Assembly (NCBI RefSeq): GCF_947487575.1
Contig: NZ_CANKXG010000007.1
Coordinates: forward strand, 1 to 64,000
Reading direction: 5' to 3'
DNA length: 64,000 nt
From: an uncultured Algibacter sp.
GTDB taxonomy: Bacteria > Bacteroidota > Bacteroidia > Flavobacteriales > Flavobacteriaceae
In this document: positions 53,360 to 63,443 of the stretch, piece after piece
Layout of the letters: the number at the start of each line of letters is the position of its first letter
How positions within the stretch are numbered: position 1 is the first letter of the stretch
Notes under the pieces: model-generated
Told to the model about the DNA's origin: nothing
Database searches by the model: none
Seen by the model: the letters and a program-made list of their open reading frames with translations, nothing else
Program-made: the position numbers and the translations under genes

Positions 53360-56300
53360 ATGATGAAATTAAAACTTTTAGGTATGGCGCTGTTACTGCT
53401 ATGCGTACAAAATGCCTTTTCGCAAACTAATAAAGTTTCTGGGGTAATTTCAGATGAGACTGGAGTTCCCTTACCTGGGGTAAATGTTCTTTTAAAAGGA
53501 ACATCTAATGGAGCAACTACAGACTTTGATGGTAATTATAGTATTAAGAATGTAAGCTTAAATAGTATACTTGTGTTTACTTATTTAGGTCATGCAGAAC
53601 AGGAAATAAAATTTACAGGTCAAAGCACTATAGATGTCCGTATGGTTGAAGTTGCTTCTGCATTAGATGAAGTTGTTGTAATTGGTTATGGTACATCTAA
53701 AAGAAAAGATTTAACTGGATCTATTTCATCTGTATCTGTTGATGAGCTTATAGATCAACCTTTTACATCTATAGATCAAGCCTTAATTGGTAAAGCAGCA
53801 GGTGTTACTGTTTCTCAAAATTCGGGTGCTCCAGGAGGGGGTATTTCTATTAAAATAAGGGGTATCACTTCTCTAAATGGTAGTGAGCCCTTATATGTAA
53901 TAGATGGTACACCAATTTTTGCAAATAGAAATAATAGTTCTTTGGATTTAGGGACGGCTACAGGTGGTGGATCTGGACAAAATATGAATTCTGCTTTAGC
54001 TGGTTTAAACATGTCTGATATAGAATCCATAGATATATTAAAAGACGCATCTGCTACTGCTATTTATGGTGCAAATGGGTCTAATGGTGTGGTTTTAATA
54101 ACTACCAAAAAAGGAAAGAGCGGAAAATCAGTCATAACTTTTGATAATTATACGGGTATTCAATCAATTGCAAAATATGCTGACATGATGGATTTACAGC
54201 AATATGCCCAGTATACAAATGATTTACTAAGATCAGATAATAGAGAGGTGCCTTTTCAGTTTCAAAATCCAAGTTTATTAGGTAAAGGTACTAACTGGCA
54301 AAAAGAAATTTTTAGAAACGCTATAGTTACAAATAATCAAATTGGAATTTCTGGAGAAAAAAATGGAACACGTTATTATACCTCTTTTGGTTATTTTAAA
54401 CAAGATGGTATTATTATTAATACTGGTTTTGAAAGACTATCACTTCGATTAAATGTTGATGCAAAAGTAAATGATTGGCTTAAAATTGGTAATAATATAT
54501 CTTTAAGTAACGCAAGACAACGCATTGTGAAAAACGATGATAGAGGAGGTATTGTGTCATCGGCTTTACGTTTAAGCCCACTAATACCGGTTAGAAATAC
54601 TGATGGAAGTTTTGGGACACCAGGAGGAGGTGTAAATGGTGCAGCTAATAATTATGAAGCAGTAAATCCAGTTGCTTATTCAGAATTTGTGAACAATATA
54701 GATCAAAAATTTAAAATAAATGGGAACCTATTTGCAGAAATAAAGCTAGCAAAACCTTTAACTTTTAGAACCGAACTTGGGTATGATTTAAATGCAGGAA
54801 ACGGTAGAATTTTTATTCCTACCTACGATAATATTGGTACTGCAGCAAATGAAGTTAATTCGTCAGTAAAGCAACAAGATCAAAGTTTTTACTGGAATTT
54901 TAAAAACTATTTAACGTACAACCAGTCTTTTAATAAACATAGTATTAATGCTATATTAGGTCATGAAAGTCAAAGCAGTAATTTTGAATTTTTAAGAGGA
55001 TCTCGAAGAGGTTTTGATAGTAATGAATTTGACAATCTAACATTAGGTTTAAAAACCACGTCAGAGGTAGATAATCAAAGTTTTGATTGGGCAATGCAAT
55101 CATTCATTGCTAGAGCTAATTATAATTACGATGACAGGTATTATTTAACAGCTTCTATAAGAGCTGATGCCTCTTCAAATTTTGGACCAAATAATAAATG
55201 GGGGTACTTTCCTTCAGTATCTGGTGCATGGACAATTTCAAATGAAAACTTTATGCAATCATCAGCTACCATAAACTATTTAAAATTACGTGCTGGTTAT
55301 GGTGCAGTTGGAAATCAAAATATACCAAGTTTTTTATATCAAACACAATTGAATTCTGTCCCATCGTCTAGTGGACAATCATTTAATTACACAGTAAACG
55401 GAAACCCAGATATAAAATGGGAAACACTACAATCTACAAACATAGGTTTAGAAGTAGGTTTATTGGATGATGCTATACGATTAGATGTAGATGTATATCA
55501 CAAAAAATCTGCCGATTTGTTAATACAACAACCAGAAGATGGTTCTACTTCAGGAAGGGTTTTACCGTTCATTAACGATGCTGAAATGGTTAATAAAGGT
55601 ATTGACATTACGTTAAACACTAGGAATTTTCAAAAAGATAATTTTTCATGGAATTCTACTTTTATATTCTCTACATTCACCAATGAGCTAACTAAGTTTG
55701 CTGATGGCACAAAACCATTAACAGCCGACATTCCTCAATCAGAAGGAAATATACAATATAGTTTTGTGGAAGTAGGACAACCTTTGGGGCAAATTTATGG
55801 GTTTGTTACAGATGGCATTTTTAGAACTCAACAAGAAGTAGATCAAAGTGCTATTCAAGTAGCAGGAAAAACAAGCGTAGGTGATATTAAATTTAAAGAT
55901 TTAGATGGCGATGGTGAAATTACCCTTGAAGATAGAACTACTTTAGGTTCTGCACTTCCAGATTTCACTTTTAGTATAAATAATAATTTTACTTATAAGG
56001 ATTTTGATTTAAGTATCGTTATAAATGGATCTCAAGGGAACAAAATATACAACCAAAATAGATACTATACCGAAGCGTTGCGTTTCTTAGGAGAAAATCA
56101 ATCTACAAATGCGGCAAATCATTTTGTTGTAAATTACTTAGCAGATGGCGTAACTTTAGATGATGAAGCTAATATTGCTCAAAACACAGATGTTCCTAGG
56201 ATTGATATAGGAAATGGAAACGGAAACACACGTTTGTCAGATCGTTTTGTAGAAGATGGATCTTACATCAGAATTCAAAACATTACATTGGGGTATAATT

Positions 56301-56506
56301 TAAGTTCTGATGTTTTAAGTAAAACAAATTTCTTTACTAAAGCAAGAATATATGTGTCAGGACAAAATTTGTTTACATTTACCAACTATTCTGGTTTAGA
56401 CCCAGAAATTGGAAGTAGAAATTCAGATATAAGGTTTGCAGGTTTGGATGTCGGAAGATACCCTGTTGCAAAAACAATAACATTAGGTGTTAACCTAGCA
56501 TTTTAA
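53360..56506 (+). CDS. SusC/RagA-type TonB-dependent outer-membrane transporter
   Basis: Imports oligosaccharides through the outer membrane with energy from TonB. The 1048-aa product has a signal peptide (ending NAFSQ), a carboxypeptidase-regulatory-like domain (about 25-100, VSGVISDETGVPLPGVNVLLKGT), the TonB motif region DEVVVIGYGTSKRKDLTGS, the plug (about 110-230, SLNGSEPLYVIDGTPIF and ASATAIYGANGSNGVVLITTKKG) and a barrel ending in VKTITLGVNLAF-like AKTITLGVNLAF. A second ATG one codon in is possible. The susD gene follows 11 bases on, as the two form a complex. Confidence 0.97.
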   Translation: MMKLKLLGMALLLLCVQNAFSQTNKVSGVISDETGVPLPGVNVLLKGTSNGATTDFDGNYSIKNVSLNSILVFTYLGHAEQEIKFTGQSTIDVRMVEVASALDEVVVIGYGTSKRKDLTGSISSVSVDELIDQPFTSIDQALIGKAAGVTVSQNSGAPGGGISIKIRGITSLNGSEPLYVIDGTPIFANRNNSSLDLGTATGGGSGQNMNSALAGLNMSDIESIDILKDASATAIYGANGSNGVVLITTKKGKSGKSVITFDNYTGIQSIAKYADMMDLQQYAQYTNDLLRSDNREVPFQFQNPSLLGKGTNWQKEIFRNAIVTNNQIGISGEKNGTRYYTSFGYFKQDGIIINTGFERLSLRLNVDAKVNDWLKIGNNISLSNARQRIVKNDDRGGIVSSALRLSPLIPVRNTDGSFGTPGGGVNGAANNYEAVNPVAYSEFVNNIDQKFKINGNLFAEIKLAKPLTFRTELGYDLNAGNGRIFIPTYDNIGTAANEVNSSVKQQDQSFYWNFKNYLTYNQSFNKHSINAILGHESQSSNFEFLRGSRRGFDSNEFDNLTLGLKTTSEVDNQSFDWAMQSFIARANYNYDDRYYLTASIRADASSNFGPNNKWGYFPSVSGAWTISNENFMQSSATINYLKLRAGYGAVGNQNIPSFLYQTQLNSVPSSSGQSFNYTVNGNPDIKWETLQSTNIGLEVGLLDDAIRLDVDVYHKKSADLLIQQPEDGSTSGRVLPFINDAEMVNKGIDITLNTRNFQKDNFSWNSTFIFSTFTNELTKFADGTKPLTADIPQSEGNIQYSFVEVGQPLGQIYGFVTDGIFRTQQEVDQSAIQVAGKTSVGDIKFKDLDGDGEITLEDRTTLGSALPDFTFSINNNFTYKDFDLSIVINGSQGNKIYNQNRYYTEALRFLGENQSTNAANHFVVNYLADGVTLDDEANIAQNTDVPRIDIGNGNGNTRLSDRFVEDGSYIRIQNITLGYNLSSDVLSKTNFFTKARIYVSGQNLFTFTNYSGLDPEIGSRNSDIRFAGLDVGRYPVAKTITLGVNLAF

Positions 56507-56517
56507 TAACATAAAAA

Positions 56518-58044
56518 ATGATTATTATGAAAAAACAATTAGAAAAAGCATTAATGCTGATAACAATGATTCTTTTAGTAGGATCATGTTCGGCAGATTT
56601 TACAGATTTAAGATCTGAGAACTCATTGTGTACAGAGTGTTTGCCTCCAGGAGCATCGCCTTATGAAGGTATTCAGAATGGGATGTATACCAAAGGCTGG
56701 TTTGATTATAACTTTAAGGGTATGATAACTCAAGGAGATACTTATGCAGGAAATGTATGGGCAAACGATGGTGAATTTAGGCCTTTTGCTGAAGCCTCTG
56801 TATTGAATGATAACGCTGTTTTAAATGACAATTGGACCGGACTGCTTTCTGTAGTGAACCAAGCAAATTCATTAATTCAAGATTTAAACGCAGATAAGGA
56901 TAATGTTTCCGAAGAAGCTTATAGTCAAGGTATTGGTGTTTCTAAGTTTATGAGAGCGACCGCTTATTTTTATTTAGTAAGAATTTGGGGGCCAGTTCCA
57001 ATATACGACGAAAATTATTCAGGAGTAAACGCGTTTAGAAATTTAGAATCAGATGTTTATAAGTTTATTGAGTTAGATCTTGAAGATGCTGCCGAGAGAT
57101 TAACTTCAGAACCAAAAACAGGAAGAATTGGTAAGTACTCTGCAATGGGTATGTTGGCAAAAGTGAAATTGAATTTAAAAAAGTATGATGAAGCAGCAAA
57201 TTTATGCCGAGAAGTTATAAATAGTGGTAAATACGATTTATTGGAAGAATATGGTAATTTATTCAATAACCCTAATTTTAACAACAGTATAGAAAGCTTG
57301 TTTTCATTGCAATGGACCGTTAATTGTGATCAATGGGGTACACAAAATACCGAGCAAGCTTTTATCGTTCCTTCAGGTTCTGGTATAACTGGAGGTGGAG
57401 ATGGTTGGGGCTCTTATATGCCAACTACTGATTTACCTGGCTTATACGAATCTGGAGATAAAAGAAGAAAACCTTCTCTTATGATACCTGGAGATGTTTA
57501 TCCAGAATTGTTAAGTAAAAAGGGAGGATACACTTTTGATGAATTACCATCTCAAACCGCACTTAATTTTAGGAAATATATAGTAGGTTCTGCAGCCGAT
57601 GGGTTTAATGTATGTTTTATGCGAACAGAACAAAACACCAATATGCTACGTTACGCAGATGTACTTTTAATGATGGCTGAAGCTAAATTAGGTGCCAATG
57701 TGTCTACAACAGATAGCGAAGCGCTATCTGCTTTTAATAGAGTGCGTTCTCGTGCTGGGTTAGGTTCGGTTAATGAAATTACCCAAACTAGTTTGTTTAA
57801 AGAAAGACGAATTGAGTTTTTATTAGAAGGACAGTATTATTTTGATTTACAACGAAGAAATAGACCAGATGCTTTGGCTGAAATTGCTGCTCAAGAACGC
57901 GGTTTTTATGGAGATAATGCTAGAACTATACTGAATTCTATCAAAGTAAATCCAACAGATGATTACTTTTCATTACCATTGCCATCTAAAGAGATAAGTG
58001 TAAATATTAATATAACTGCTGATCCAGTTCCGTTTAATTTTTAA
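56518..58044 (+). CDS. SusD/RagB-type glycan-binding lipoprotein
   Basis: The lid of the SusC transporter, binding oligosaccharides at the cell surface. The 508-aa protein has a lipobox ending LLVGSC followed by SADFTD, then the helical TPR-rich SusD fold with FMRATAYFYLVRIWGPVPIYDE, ANLCREVINSGKYDLLEEYGNLF and the C-terminal MRTEQNTNMLRYADVLLMMAEAKLGAN, FNRVRSRAGLG, ERRIEFLLEGQYYFDLQR. Start can be the ATG at 56518 or 56527. It overlaps nothing and is 10 bases from the next gene. Confidence 0.97.
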   Translation: MIIMKKQLEKALMLITMILLVGSCSADFTDLRSENSLCTECLPPGASPYEGIQNGMYTKGWFDYNFKGMITQGDTYAGNVWANDGEFRPFAEASVLNDNAVLNDNWTGLLSVVNQANSLIQDLNADKDNVSEEAYSQGIGVSKFMRATAYFYLVRIWGPVPIYDENYSGVNAFRNLESDVYKFIELDLEDAAERLTSEPKTGRIGKYSAMGMLAKVKLNLKKYDEAANLCREVINSGKYDLLEEYGNLFNNPNFNNSIESLFSLQWTVNCDQWGTQNTEQAFIVPSGSGITGGGDGWGSYMPTTDLPGLYESGDKRRKPSLMIPGDVYPELLSKKGGYTFDELPSQTALNFRKYIVGSAADGFNVCFMRTEQNTNMLRYADVLLMMAEAKLGANVSTTDSEALSAFNRVRSRAGLGSVNEITQTSLFKERRIEFLLEGQYYFDLQRRNRPDALAEIAAQERGFYGDNARTILNSIKVNPTDDYFSLPLPSKEISVNINITADPVPFNF

Positions 58045-58053
58045 ATTATAATT

Positions 58054-59184
58054 ATGAAAAATATATATAAAATAAATTTAGTGGTAATGATGCTAGTTGC
58101 TGCATTGTTTTCATGTTCAGAAGAAGAGGTTGGATCTCCAACAATACAGACGTTTTCATCACAAATGGATCCTAACGCCTCTGGTACGCCTGGTACTTTG
58201 CTTAAAATTGAAGGCAGTAATTTATCTGGTTTAGAACAAATTGTTCTTGATAATAAGCTTAATATCGCTTTTAATCCTAATCTAAATTCGGATGTTGCAA
58301 TATTTTTCAACATACCTAATTTTGATTTTGAGAATCCTTATAATTTCGGTATTCAGCCTATAAAATTTGTAACAGCCAATGGCGTTTTAGATTCTCAAAT
58401 TAATATCATACAGCCTACACCAGTTATAGATGGTTTTAGTGTGCTTAATCCTAAGTTAGGTGATAAAGTAACCATAAAAGGAAGTTGGTTTATTGATGTT
58501 GTATCGGTTACATTTGGTGATGAACCATTAGATTATACATTGGTTTCTGATGAAGAAATGTATTTTTCGGTACCTACCGATGCCGAGGAAGGCGCTCATG
58601 TTGTTATTACAACTAGTGTGGGTAGTACGGCTATTGTTGAGCCAGGACCAGGTGTGTCAAATACTACATTTGTAGATATCAATTTTGGTTTTGTTAACTA
58701 TTTATTTGAAGATTTTGATGGTAATGGTTTGTATACTAGTACTTGGGGCTCTTATGGAGATGCAGGTGCGTTATCTGTAACTGCTGCAGGACAAACAGGT
58801 AATTGTGCTCAATACGATTATAATGGAGGAACAGCATTTGGTTATAATGGGTGCCAAAATAATGAAGCAGCTGCTTTTTTACCTAGTACTGCTACAGCGG
58901 CTTCTAAAGTAACATTTAAGATGATGGTTAATGTTTCGGCTGGTACATCATTTGATGTATATCTTGATACATGGGCATATAACTTTACGATTGCTACTAC
59001 TGGATGGCAAGAAGTCTCAGCTGTATTAGATCAATTTGGGTCTAATTATAATCCAGGAAATGCTGCTACAGATACTGATAAAGTAGATCCATCAGGGGTA
59101 TTACAAGTAAAAGTTTCTTTACCTAATAATGGTAACGCTAATAATGTTCAATTTGATGATATTGAATTTAGAGTAGAAGAATAA
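58054..59184 (+). CDS. TIG-domain surface glycan-binding lipoprotein (SusE position)
   Basis: A 376-aa lipoprotein with lipobox LFSC followed by SEEE, which fits the acidic surface-export signal of Bacteroidota. Two TIG/IPT immunoglobulin-like domains (about 28-120 and 122-205, with GTLLKIEGSNLSGLEQIVLD and KVTIKGSWFIDVVSVTFGDEPL) lead to a C-terminal beta-sandwich (about 220-376, FEDFDGNGLYTSTWGSYGD ... VQFDDIEFRVEE), rich in aromatic residues as in glycan-binding domains. The place after SusD and before a xylanase makes it the second glycan-binding protein of the locus. The ligand, presumably xylan, is inferred from the neighbours. Confidence 0.82.
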   Translation: MKNIYKINLVVMMLVAALFSCSEEEVGSPTIQTFSSQMDPNASGTPGTLLKIEGSNLSGLEQIVLDNKLNIAFNPNLNSDVAIFFNIPNFDFENPYNFGIQPIKFVTANGVLDSQINIIQPTPVIDGFSVLNPKLGDKVTIKGSWFIDVVSVTFGDEPLDYTLVSDEEMYFSVPTDAEEGAHVVITTSVGSTAIVEPGPGVSNTTFVDINFGFVNYLFEDFDGNGLYTSTWGSYGDAGALSVTAAGQTGNCAQYDYNGGTAFGYNGCQNNEAAAFLPSTATAASKVTFKMMVNVSAGTSFDVYLDTWAYNFTIATTGWQEVSAVLDQFGSNYNPGNAATDTDKVDPSGVLQVKVSLPNNGNANNVQFDDIEFRVEE

Positions 59185-59206
59185 TAGTTATATGAAAAGT
59201 ATAATA

Positions 59207-59239
59207 AAAAGGTTACTAGTTAAAAACTAGTAACCTTTT
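59207..59239 (+). terminator. Perfect 15-bp hairpin between the glycan-binding protein and xylanase genes
   Basis: AAAAGGTTACTAGTT (59207-59221) pairs fully with AACTAGTAACCTTTT (59225-59239) around the loop AAA. The U-tract is short (TTTTG), so it is either a leaky terminator or an mRNA-stabilising stem. It ends 15 bases before the xylanase ATG. Confidence 0.7.
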
Positions 59240-59254
59240 GTAAAAAAAAGAAAT

Positions 59255-60649
59255 ATGAAAAAAATAATAGTTGCTTTTTTTATGGCGTTTGCATTACTAA
59301 ATTGTAGTAATGATGAAACAGATTCTCCTGAGCCTAATAATACTTTAGCTGTTCCGTTTGCTTCAGCAGCAAGCAGTACTACAGATACATCTTTTCAAGC
59401 TAACTGGGTTTTAGTTCCAGATGCAGAAAGTTATTTAATAGATGTTTCAATAAATAACAATTTTTCTGAAATGCTCGCAGGATATAATGCGTTATTAGTT
59501 GAAGGTAACACGGTTGCTGTTACGGGGCTTTCTCAGGCTGTAACTTATTATTACAGGGTAAGGGCAAAGCGAGGTACAGAAATTTCTAATAATTCAAATG
59601 TTATAACGGTTAAAACTACAGGGGTGCAACCTGAAGAGCCTGAAGATCCTACTTTTCTTAAAGTTAAAGTGAACGCATTAGCTAATCCTTTTTTTGTTGG
59701 AGTTGCAGTAAAATCAAACCAATTAACAGAAGGGAGTGCTTACGACACGGTACTTAAAAATGAATTTAGTAGTATTACGGCTGAATATGAAATGAAAATG
59801 AATCCAATTTCTACAGGAAGTGGAACTTACAATTGGGTTGCTACCGATAGAATAGTTAAATATGGAAATGATAACGGAATAAACGTTCATGGACATGCTT
59901 TAGTTTGGCATAATGCAGTGCCTGATTGGTTATCTAGTTTTTCGGGTACAGATGAGGAGTTTGCGTTAGAAGTAAAAAAGTATATAACAGATGTAGTTAC
60001 ACGTTATGCAGGAAAAATTAAGTCTTGGGATGTTGTAAATGAGGCTGTTAATGATGGTGGTAATACTAGAAATACTATTTTTCTTCAAAAAATGGGTGCC
60101 AATTACGTAAAAGATTGTTTTCAATGGGCTAGAGATGCTGCAAATGCAGCAGGAGATACAGATTTATTATTATTCTATAATGATTATGGTACGTCAACTA
60201 ATATACCTAAGCAGAATGAAGTATTCGCGATTGTTGATGATTTGAAAGCAAGTAATCTTATAGATGGTGTTGGTTTTCAAATGCATAATACTTATTTAAG
60301 TCCTAGCAAAGCGCAAATAGAGACTGATATTAACAGAGCTGTAGCTAAAGATTTAAAAGTTCATGTTTCTGAGTTAGATATTCAAGTTAATCAAAATAAT
60401 GATATATCATTTCTTACTGATGAAAGGAGTTTAGCGCAAAAAGCGAAATATAAAGAGATAGTAAGTATTTATAATGCACTTCCTGTCGAGAATAAGTACG
60501 CCTTAACAGTGTGGGGGTTTAAAGATAACGAATCTTGGATTCCGTTTAGTACCGATTTAAATCATCCAGGGGACGATTGGCCATTATTATATAATAATAA
60601 ATTTGAATTAAAAAAGGCTCATACTGGTTTTTTAGAAGGGCTAGATTAA
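59255..60649 (+). CDS. GH10 endo-1,4-beta-xylanase lipoprotein
   Basis: Cuts the xylan backbone. The 464-aa protein has a lipobox ending ALLNC with SNDE after it (surface-export type), a fibronectin III domain (about 33-118, SSTTDTSFQANWVLVPDAESYLIDV) and a GH10 domain (about 140-460) with HGHALVWHNAVPDWL, acid/base Glu263 in SWDVVNEAVNDGG and nucleophile Glu373 in VHVSELDIQVN, followed by TVWGFKDNESWIP. All catalytic parts are present. It is the last gene of the operon, separated from the glycan-binding protein by a hairpin, so its expression may differ from that of the genes before it. Confidence 0.96.
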   Translation: MKKIIVAFFMAFALLNCSNDETDSPEPNNTLAVPFASAASSTTDTSFQANWVLVPDAESYLIDVSINNNFSEMLAGYNALLVEGNTVAVTGLSQAVTYYYRVRAKRGTEISNNSNVITVKTTGVQPEEPEDPTFLKVKVNALANPFFVGVAVKSNQLTEGSAYDTVLKNEFSSITAEYEMKMNPISTGSGTYNWVATDRIVKYGNDNGINVHGHALVWHNAVPDWLSSFSGTDEEFALEVKKYITDVVTRYAGKIKSWDVVNEAVNDGGNTRNTIFLQKMGANYVKDCFQWARDAANAAGDTDLLLFYNDYGTSTNIPKQNEVFAIVDDLKASNLIDGVGFQMHNTYLSPSKAQIETDINRAVAKDLKVHVSELDIQVNQNNDISFLTDERSLAQKAKYKEIVSIYNALPVENKYALTVWGFKDNESWIPFSTDLNHPGDDWPLLYNNKFELKKAHTGFLEGLD

Positions 60650-60675
60650 TAACACTCGTTAAAAGTTAAAAATTT

Positions 60676-60713
60676 AAAAATCGTCTAAGAAGTAATTTTA
60701 GGCGATTTTTTTT
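60676..60713 (+). terminator. Terminator of the xylan operon
   Basis: AAAAATCGTCTAA pairs with TTTAGGCGATTTTT (one G-T pair), followed by a run of T, 27 bases after the xylanase stop. Confidence 0.85.
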
Positions 60714-61161
60714 GCTTAATGTTTTGTTTTTAGAAATAATAAACTAGTTATCATGCTAAATAGCCATCCCTAATTGCAATATTCTGTTTTTGCTATTTTC
60801 TTGACTACCACATGTATTCTATCAAACAGTTTATTAAATCTCTTTTTAGATAAAGTATACGCAATAAGGGCTTATGTAGCTAATAAATAATTAGTACAGC
60901 TATTTTATTGCTTTCATAAAGACAGTAAGGAGAATTCTAATGTGTCCGTAAATGTTCAAGTAGTAAAAAAACAAAAAATGTTTGTCATTCAACATTCAAA
61001 GTAAAGCTTTTATCAACTTTTTATTAAGTCTAAAATACTTGTTGTATTTAGTTTTAACTGATAAAATGCTTCTTTATTCAATCTATCAAAGTAAATTAAA
61101 ACAATTGCTTATATAAAGACATAATCTAGTTAACTTATCTAGATTATTCTTAATGAATTTT
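60714..61161. other. Gene-free stretch between convergent xylan genes
   Basis: About 450 AT-rich bases lie between two terminators. I see no open frame, tRNA or repeat here. It separates the plus-strand operon from the minus-strand GH3 gene and may be a remnant of a lost gene, but nothing shows that. Confidence 0.6.
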
Positions 61162-61216
61162 AAAAAAAAAACACCTACATCGTTTTAAAACTACAAAGAA
61201 ACAGATATAGGTGTTG
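61162..61216 (-). terminator. Terminator of the minus-strand GH3 gene
   Basis: On the minus strand AACACCTATATC and GATGTAGGTGTT pair (one mismatch) around a 22-base loop and are followed by ten T residues. It lies 14 bases beyond the GH3 stop. Confidence 0.85.
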
Positions 61217-61229
61217 GGGAATCAACTAA

Positions 61230-63443
61230 TTATTTTATAATTATGGGGAGTGTTTTTGTTATGTTATTTGATGCATTACCAACATAGATAATATAGTCGC
61301 CTTTTTCAATATCCCAATCAGATTTATCTTCGCTATAATAAGCCAGTGTGCTTACAGGGATATCAATATTAATGGTTTTAGTATTGCCAGACTGAATACT
61401 AACTTTGTTAAAACCTTTCAGCTCTTTTAAAGCTCTTTTAACTTTAGATTTTTTCTTGCCAACATATACCTGAACAACTTCAGCACCGTCATAGTTACCA
61501 TTGTTTTTAATTGTGCAGGAGACTTTTATAGTATCATTTGTGTTAAATTTATTAGTGTTAGTTTTAATATTAGAAATACTAAATTCACTATAAGACAAAC
61601 CATAACCAAAAGCATATTGTGGCTCTATCTTTTTTGTGTCAAACCATCTGTAACCAACTAAAATATCTTCTTTATAATGTTGATTGGTGCCATCTCCTGG
61701 ATATGACGTCTCACCATAAAAATGAGCACCGTTATCTTTTAATTTTTTTGCAAATGAAAATGGTAATTTCCCAGAAGGGTTTACATCACCACTAACCACA
61801 TCTGCAATGGCATGACCTGCCATACTACCTAAATACCATGTTTGAATTAAACCATCTATTTTAGATAACCACGGTGTTTCAACTGCATTACCAGTAACAA
61901 GTAGCATACCTAAATTAGGGTTAACTGCTTTTAATTGACCAATAAACTCTTCTTGATTATATGGTAATTCATAAGATTGTCTATCATCGCCTTCACAATC
62001 TTGTAGATGACTTTTGTTTAGACCACCAACGTATAGAACAATATCCGCCTTTTTAGCAGTTTCAATGGCCTGTACCCTAAGTGAATCTTGATTTAGTTTT
62101 GAAGGAATAATATCATCGTACACAGAAGGTCCAGTATGGTAGCCCATAGCATGAATAATTTTTGCCTTCTTATAGCGTTGTTTCATACCTTCAAGTGGTG
62201 AAATTTCAAATTGAGGTTTTAATTCAGACGAACCTCCACCAGCAGTCATAGAGCGTGTAGCATTTTCTCCAATAACAGCAATAGTAAGTCCTTCTTTATC
62301 TTCAATAGGGAAGAAATTGTTTTCGTTTTTTAATAAAACAATACCTTCTTGGGCTACACTTCTAGCAACATCATGATGTGCTTTAGTATTTATTCTTCCA
62401 AAGCCTCTATTCTGTTTTAAAGTGGTGCGAAACATTAGTCGTAAAATACGTCTTACTTTATCATCAACAACAGATTCTTTAATGTCTCCATTTTTTAGGG
62501 CTTTTAAAAACGCTGATGCTAGATAGTAATAGTCATAATGATTTGAAGTTGTAGTACCTAAACCATCAGTTCCTGTTCCCATTTCTAGATCTAAACCGTT
62601 TATGGCAGCTTCCATAGTATCATGGGTTGAACTCCAATCGCTAATTACTACACCATCATACCCCCAATCTCCTTTTAAAATAGTTTTAGTGAGTAACTCA
62701 TGGTGAGTTGTATATTGTCCTCTAAACTTGTTGTAAGCTCCCATAATTGCCCATACATCGGCATCTTGTACTGCAGCTTTAAAGGCAGGTAAATAAATTT
62801 CATGTAATGCTCTGTCACTAGCTTCAACATTAATGGTACTTCTCCAATGTTCTTGATTATTTAAGGCAAAATGTTTCACACAGGCAGCTACATTGTTTTT
62901 TTGTACACCTTTAATATAAGGTACTACCATTGTAGAAGCCAGATATGGGTCTTCTCCTAAATATTCAAAGTTTCTTCCATTAAGAGGAGTTCGGTAAATA
63001 TTTACACCAGGCCCTAAAAGGACATCTTTTTCTCTGTAAAGTGCTTCTTCTCCAATACTTTTACCAAATTGAGAAGCTAAGTTTGGGTTAAAACTAGCTG
63101 CTAAACAAGTAAGCGCAGGGAAAGCTGTTATAGAATCATTGGTCCATCCAGCATAATCCCAAGAATCCCAACTAATTTCTGCTCTAACGCCATGAGGGCC
63201 GTCAGACATCCATATTTCTGGAATTCCAAGTCTTTCAACACCTTTGGTGCTAAATTTAGATTGTGCATGACACATGGCTACTTTTTCTTCAAGAGAAAGT
63301 AAAGGCAGGATACTATCAATTTTTTTTTCTATTGAGTTTGCACTAGTGTTACTAGGTAATTCGTTTTGAGAGATTATAGAACTAAATGTAAATAGTGTAA
63401 ACAGTAGTGCTAAGTTGTAATGGTACTTGAAAGTAATATTCAT
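61230..63443 (-). CDS. GH3 glycosidase, beta-glucosidase type
   Basis: A 737-aa GH3 enzyme with signal peptide (about residues 1-25, ending IISQ). The N-terminal domain carries MSDGPHGVRAE, GPGVNIYRTPLNGRNFEYLGEDPYL, VKHFALNNQE and nucleophile Asp269 in VVISDWSSTHDT. The C-terminal domain has VGGLNKSHLQDCEGDDRQSYELP and a fibronectin-like end (about 650-737, NNGNYDGAEVVQVYVG). It lacks the PA14 insert of the plus-strand GH3 and differs in the substrate-binding residues around the nucleophile, so it likely acts on another linkage, possibly beta-glucosides. It has its own promoter region and is convergent to the xylan operon. Confidence 0.92.
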   Translation of the reverse strand: MNITFKYHYNLALLFTLFTFSSIISQNELPSNTSANSIEKKIDSILPLLSLEEKVAMCHAQSKFSTKGVERLGIPEIWMSDGPHGVRAEISWDSWDYAGWTNDSITAFPALTCLAASFNPNLASQFGKSIGEEALYREKDVLLGPGVNIYRTPLNGRNFEYLGEDPYLASTMVVPYIKGVQKNNVAACVKHFALNNQEHWRSTINVEASDRALHEIYLPAFKAAVQDADVWAIMGAYNKFRGQYTTHHELLTKTILKGDWGYDGVVISDWSSTHDTMEAAINGLDLEMGTGTDGLGTTTSNHYDYYYLASAFLKALKNGDIKESVVDDKVRRILRLMFRTTLKQNRGFGRINTKAHHDVARSVAQEGIVLLKNENNFFPIEDKEGLTIAVIGENATRSMTAGGGSSELKPQFEISPLEGMKQRYKKAKIIHAMGYHTGPSVYDDIIPSKLNQDSLRVQAIETAKKADIVLYVGGLNKSHLQDCEGDDRQSYELPYNQEEFIGQLKAVNPNLGMLLVTGNAVETPWLSKIDGLIQTWYLGSMAGHAIADVVSGDVNPSGKLPFSFAKKLKDNGAHFYGETSYPGDGTNQHYKEDILVGYRWFDTKKIEPQYAFGYGLSYSEFSISNIKTNTNKFNTNDTIKVSCTIKNNGNYDGAEVVQVYVGKKKSKVKRALKELKGFNKVSIQSGNTKTINIDIPVSTLAYYSEDKSDWDIEKGDYIIYVGNASNNITKTLPIIIK

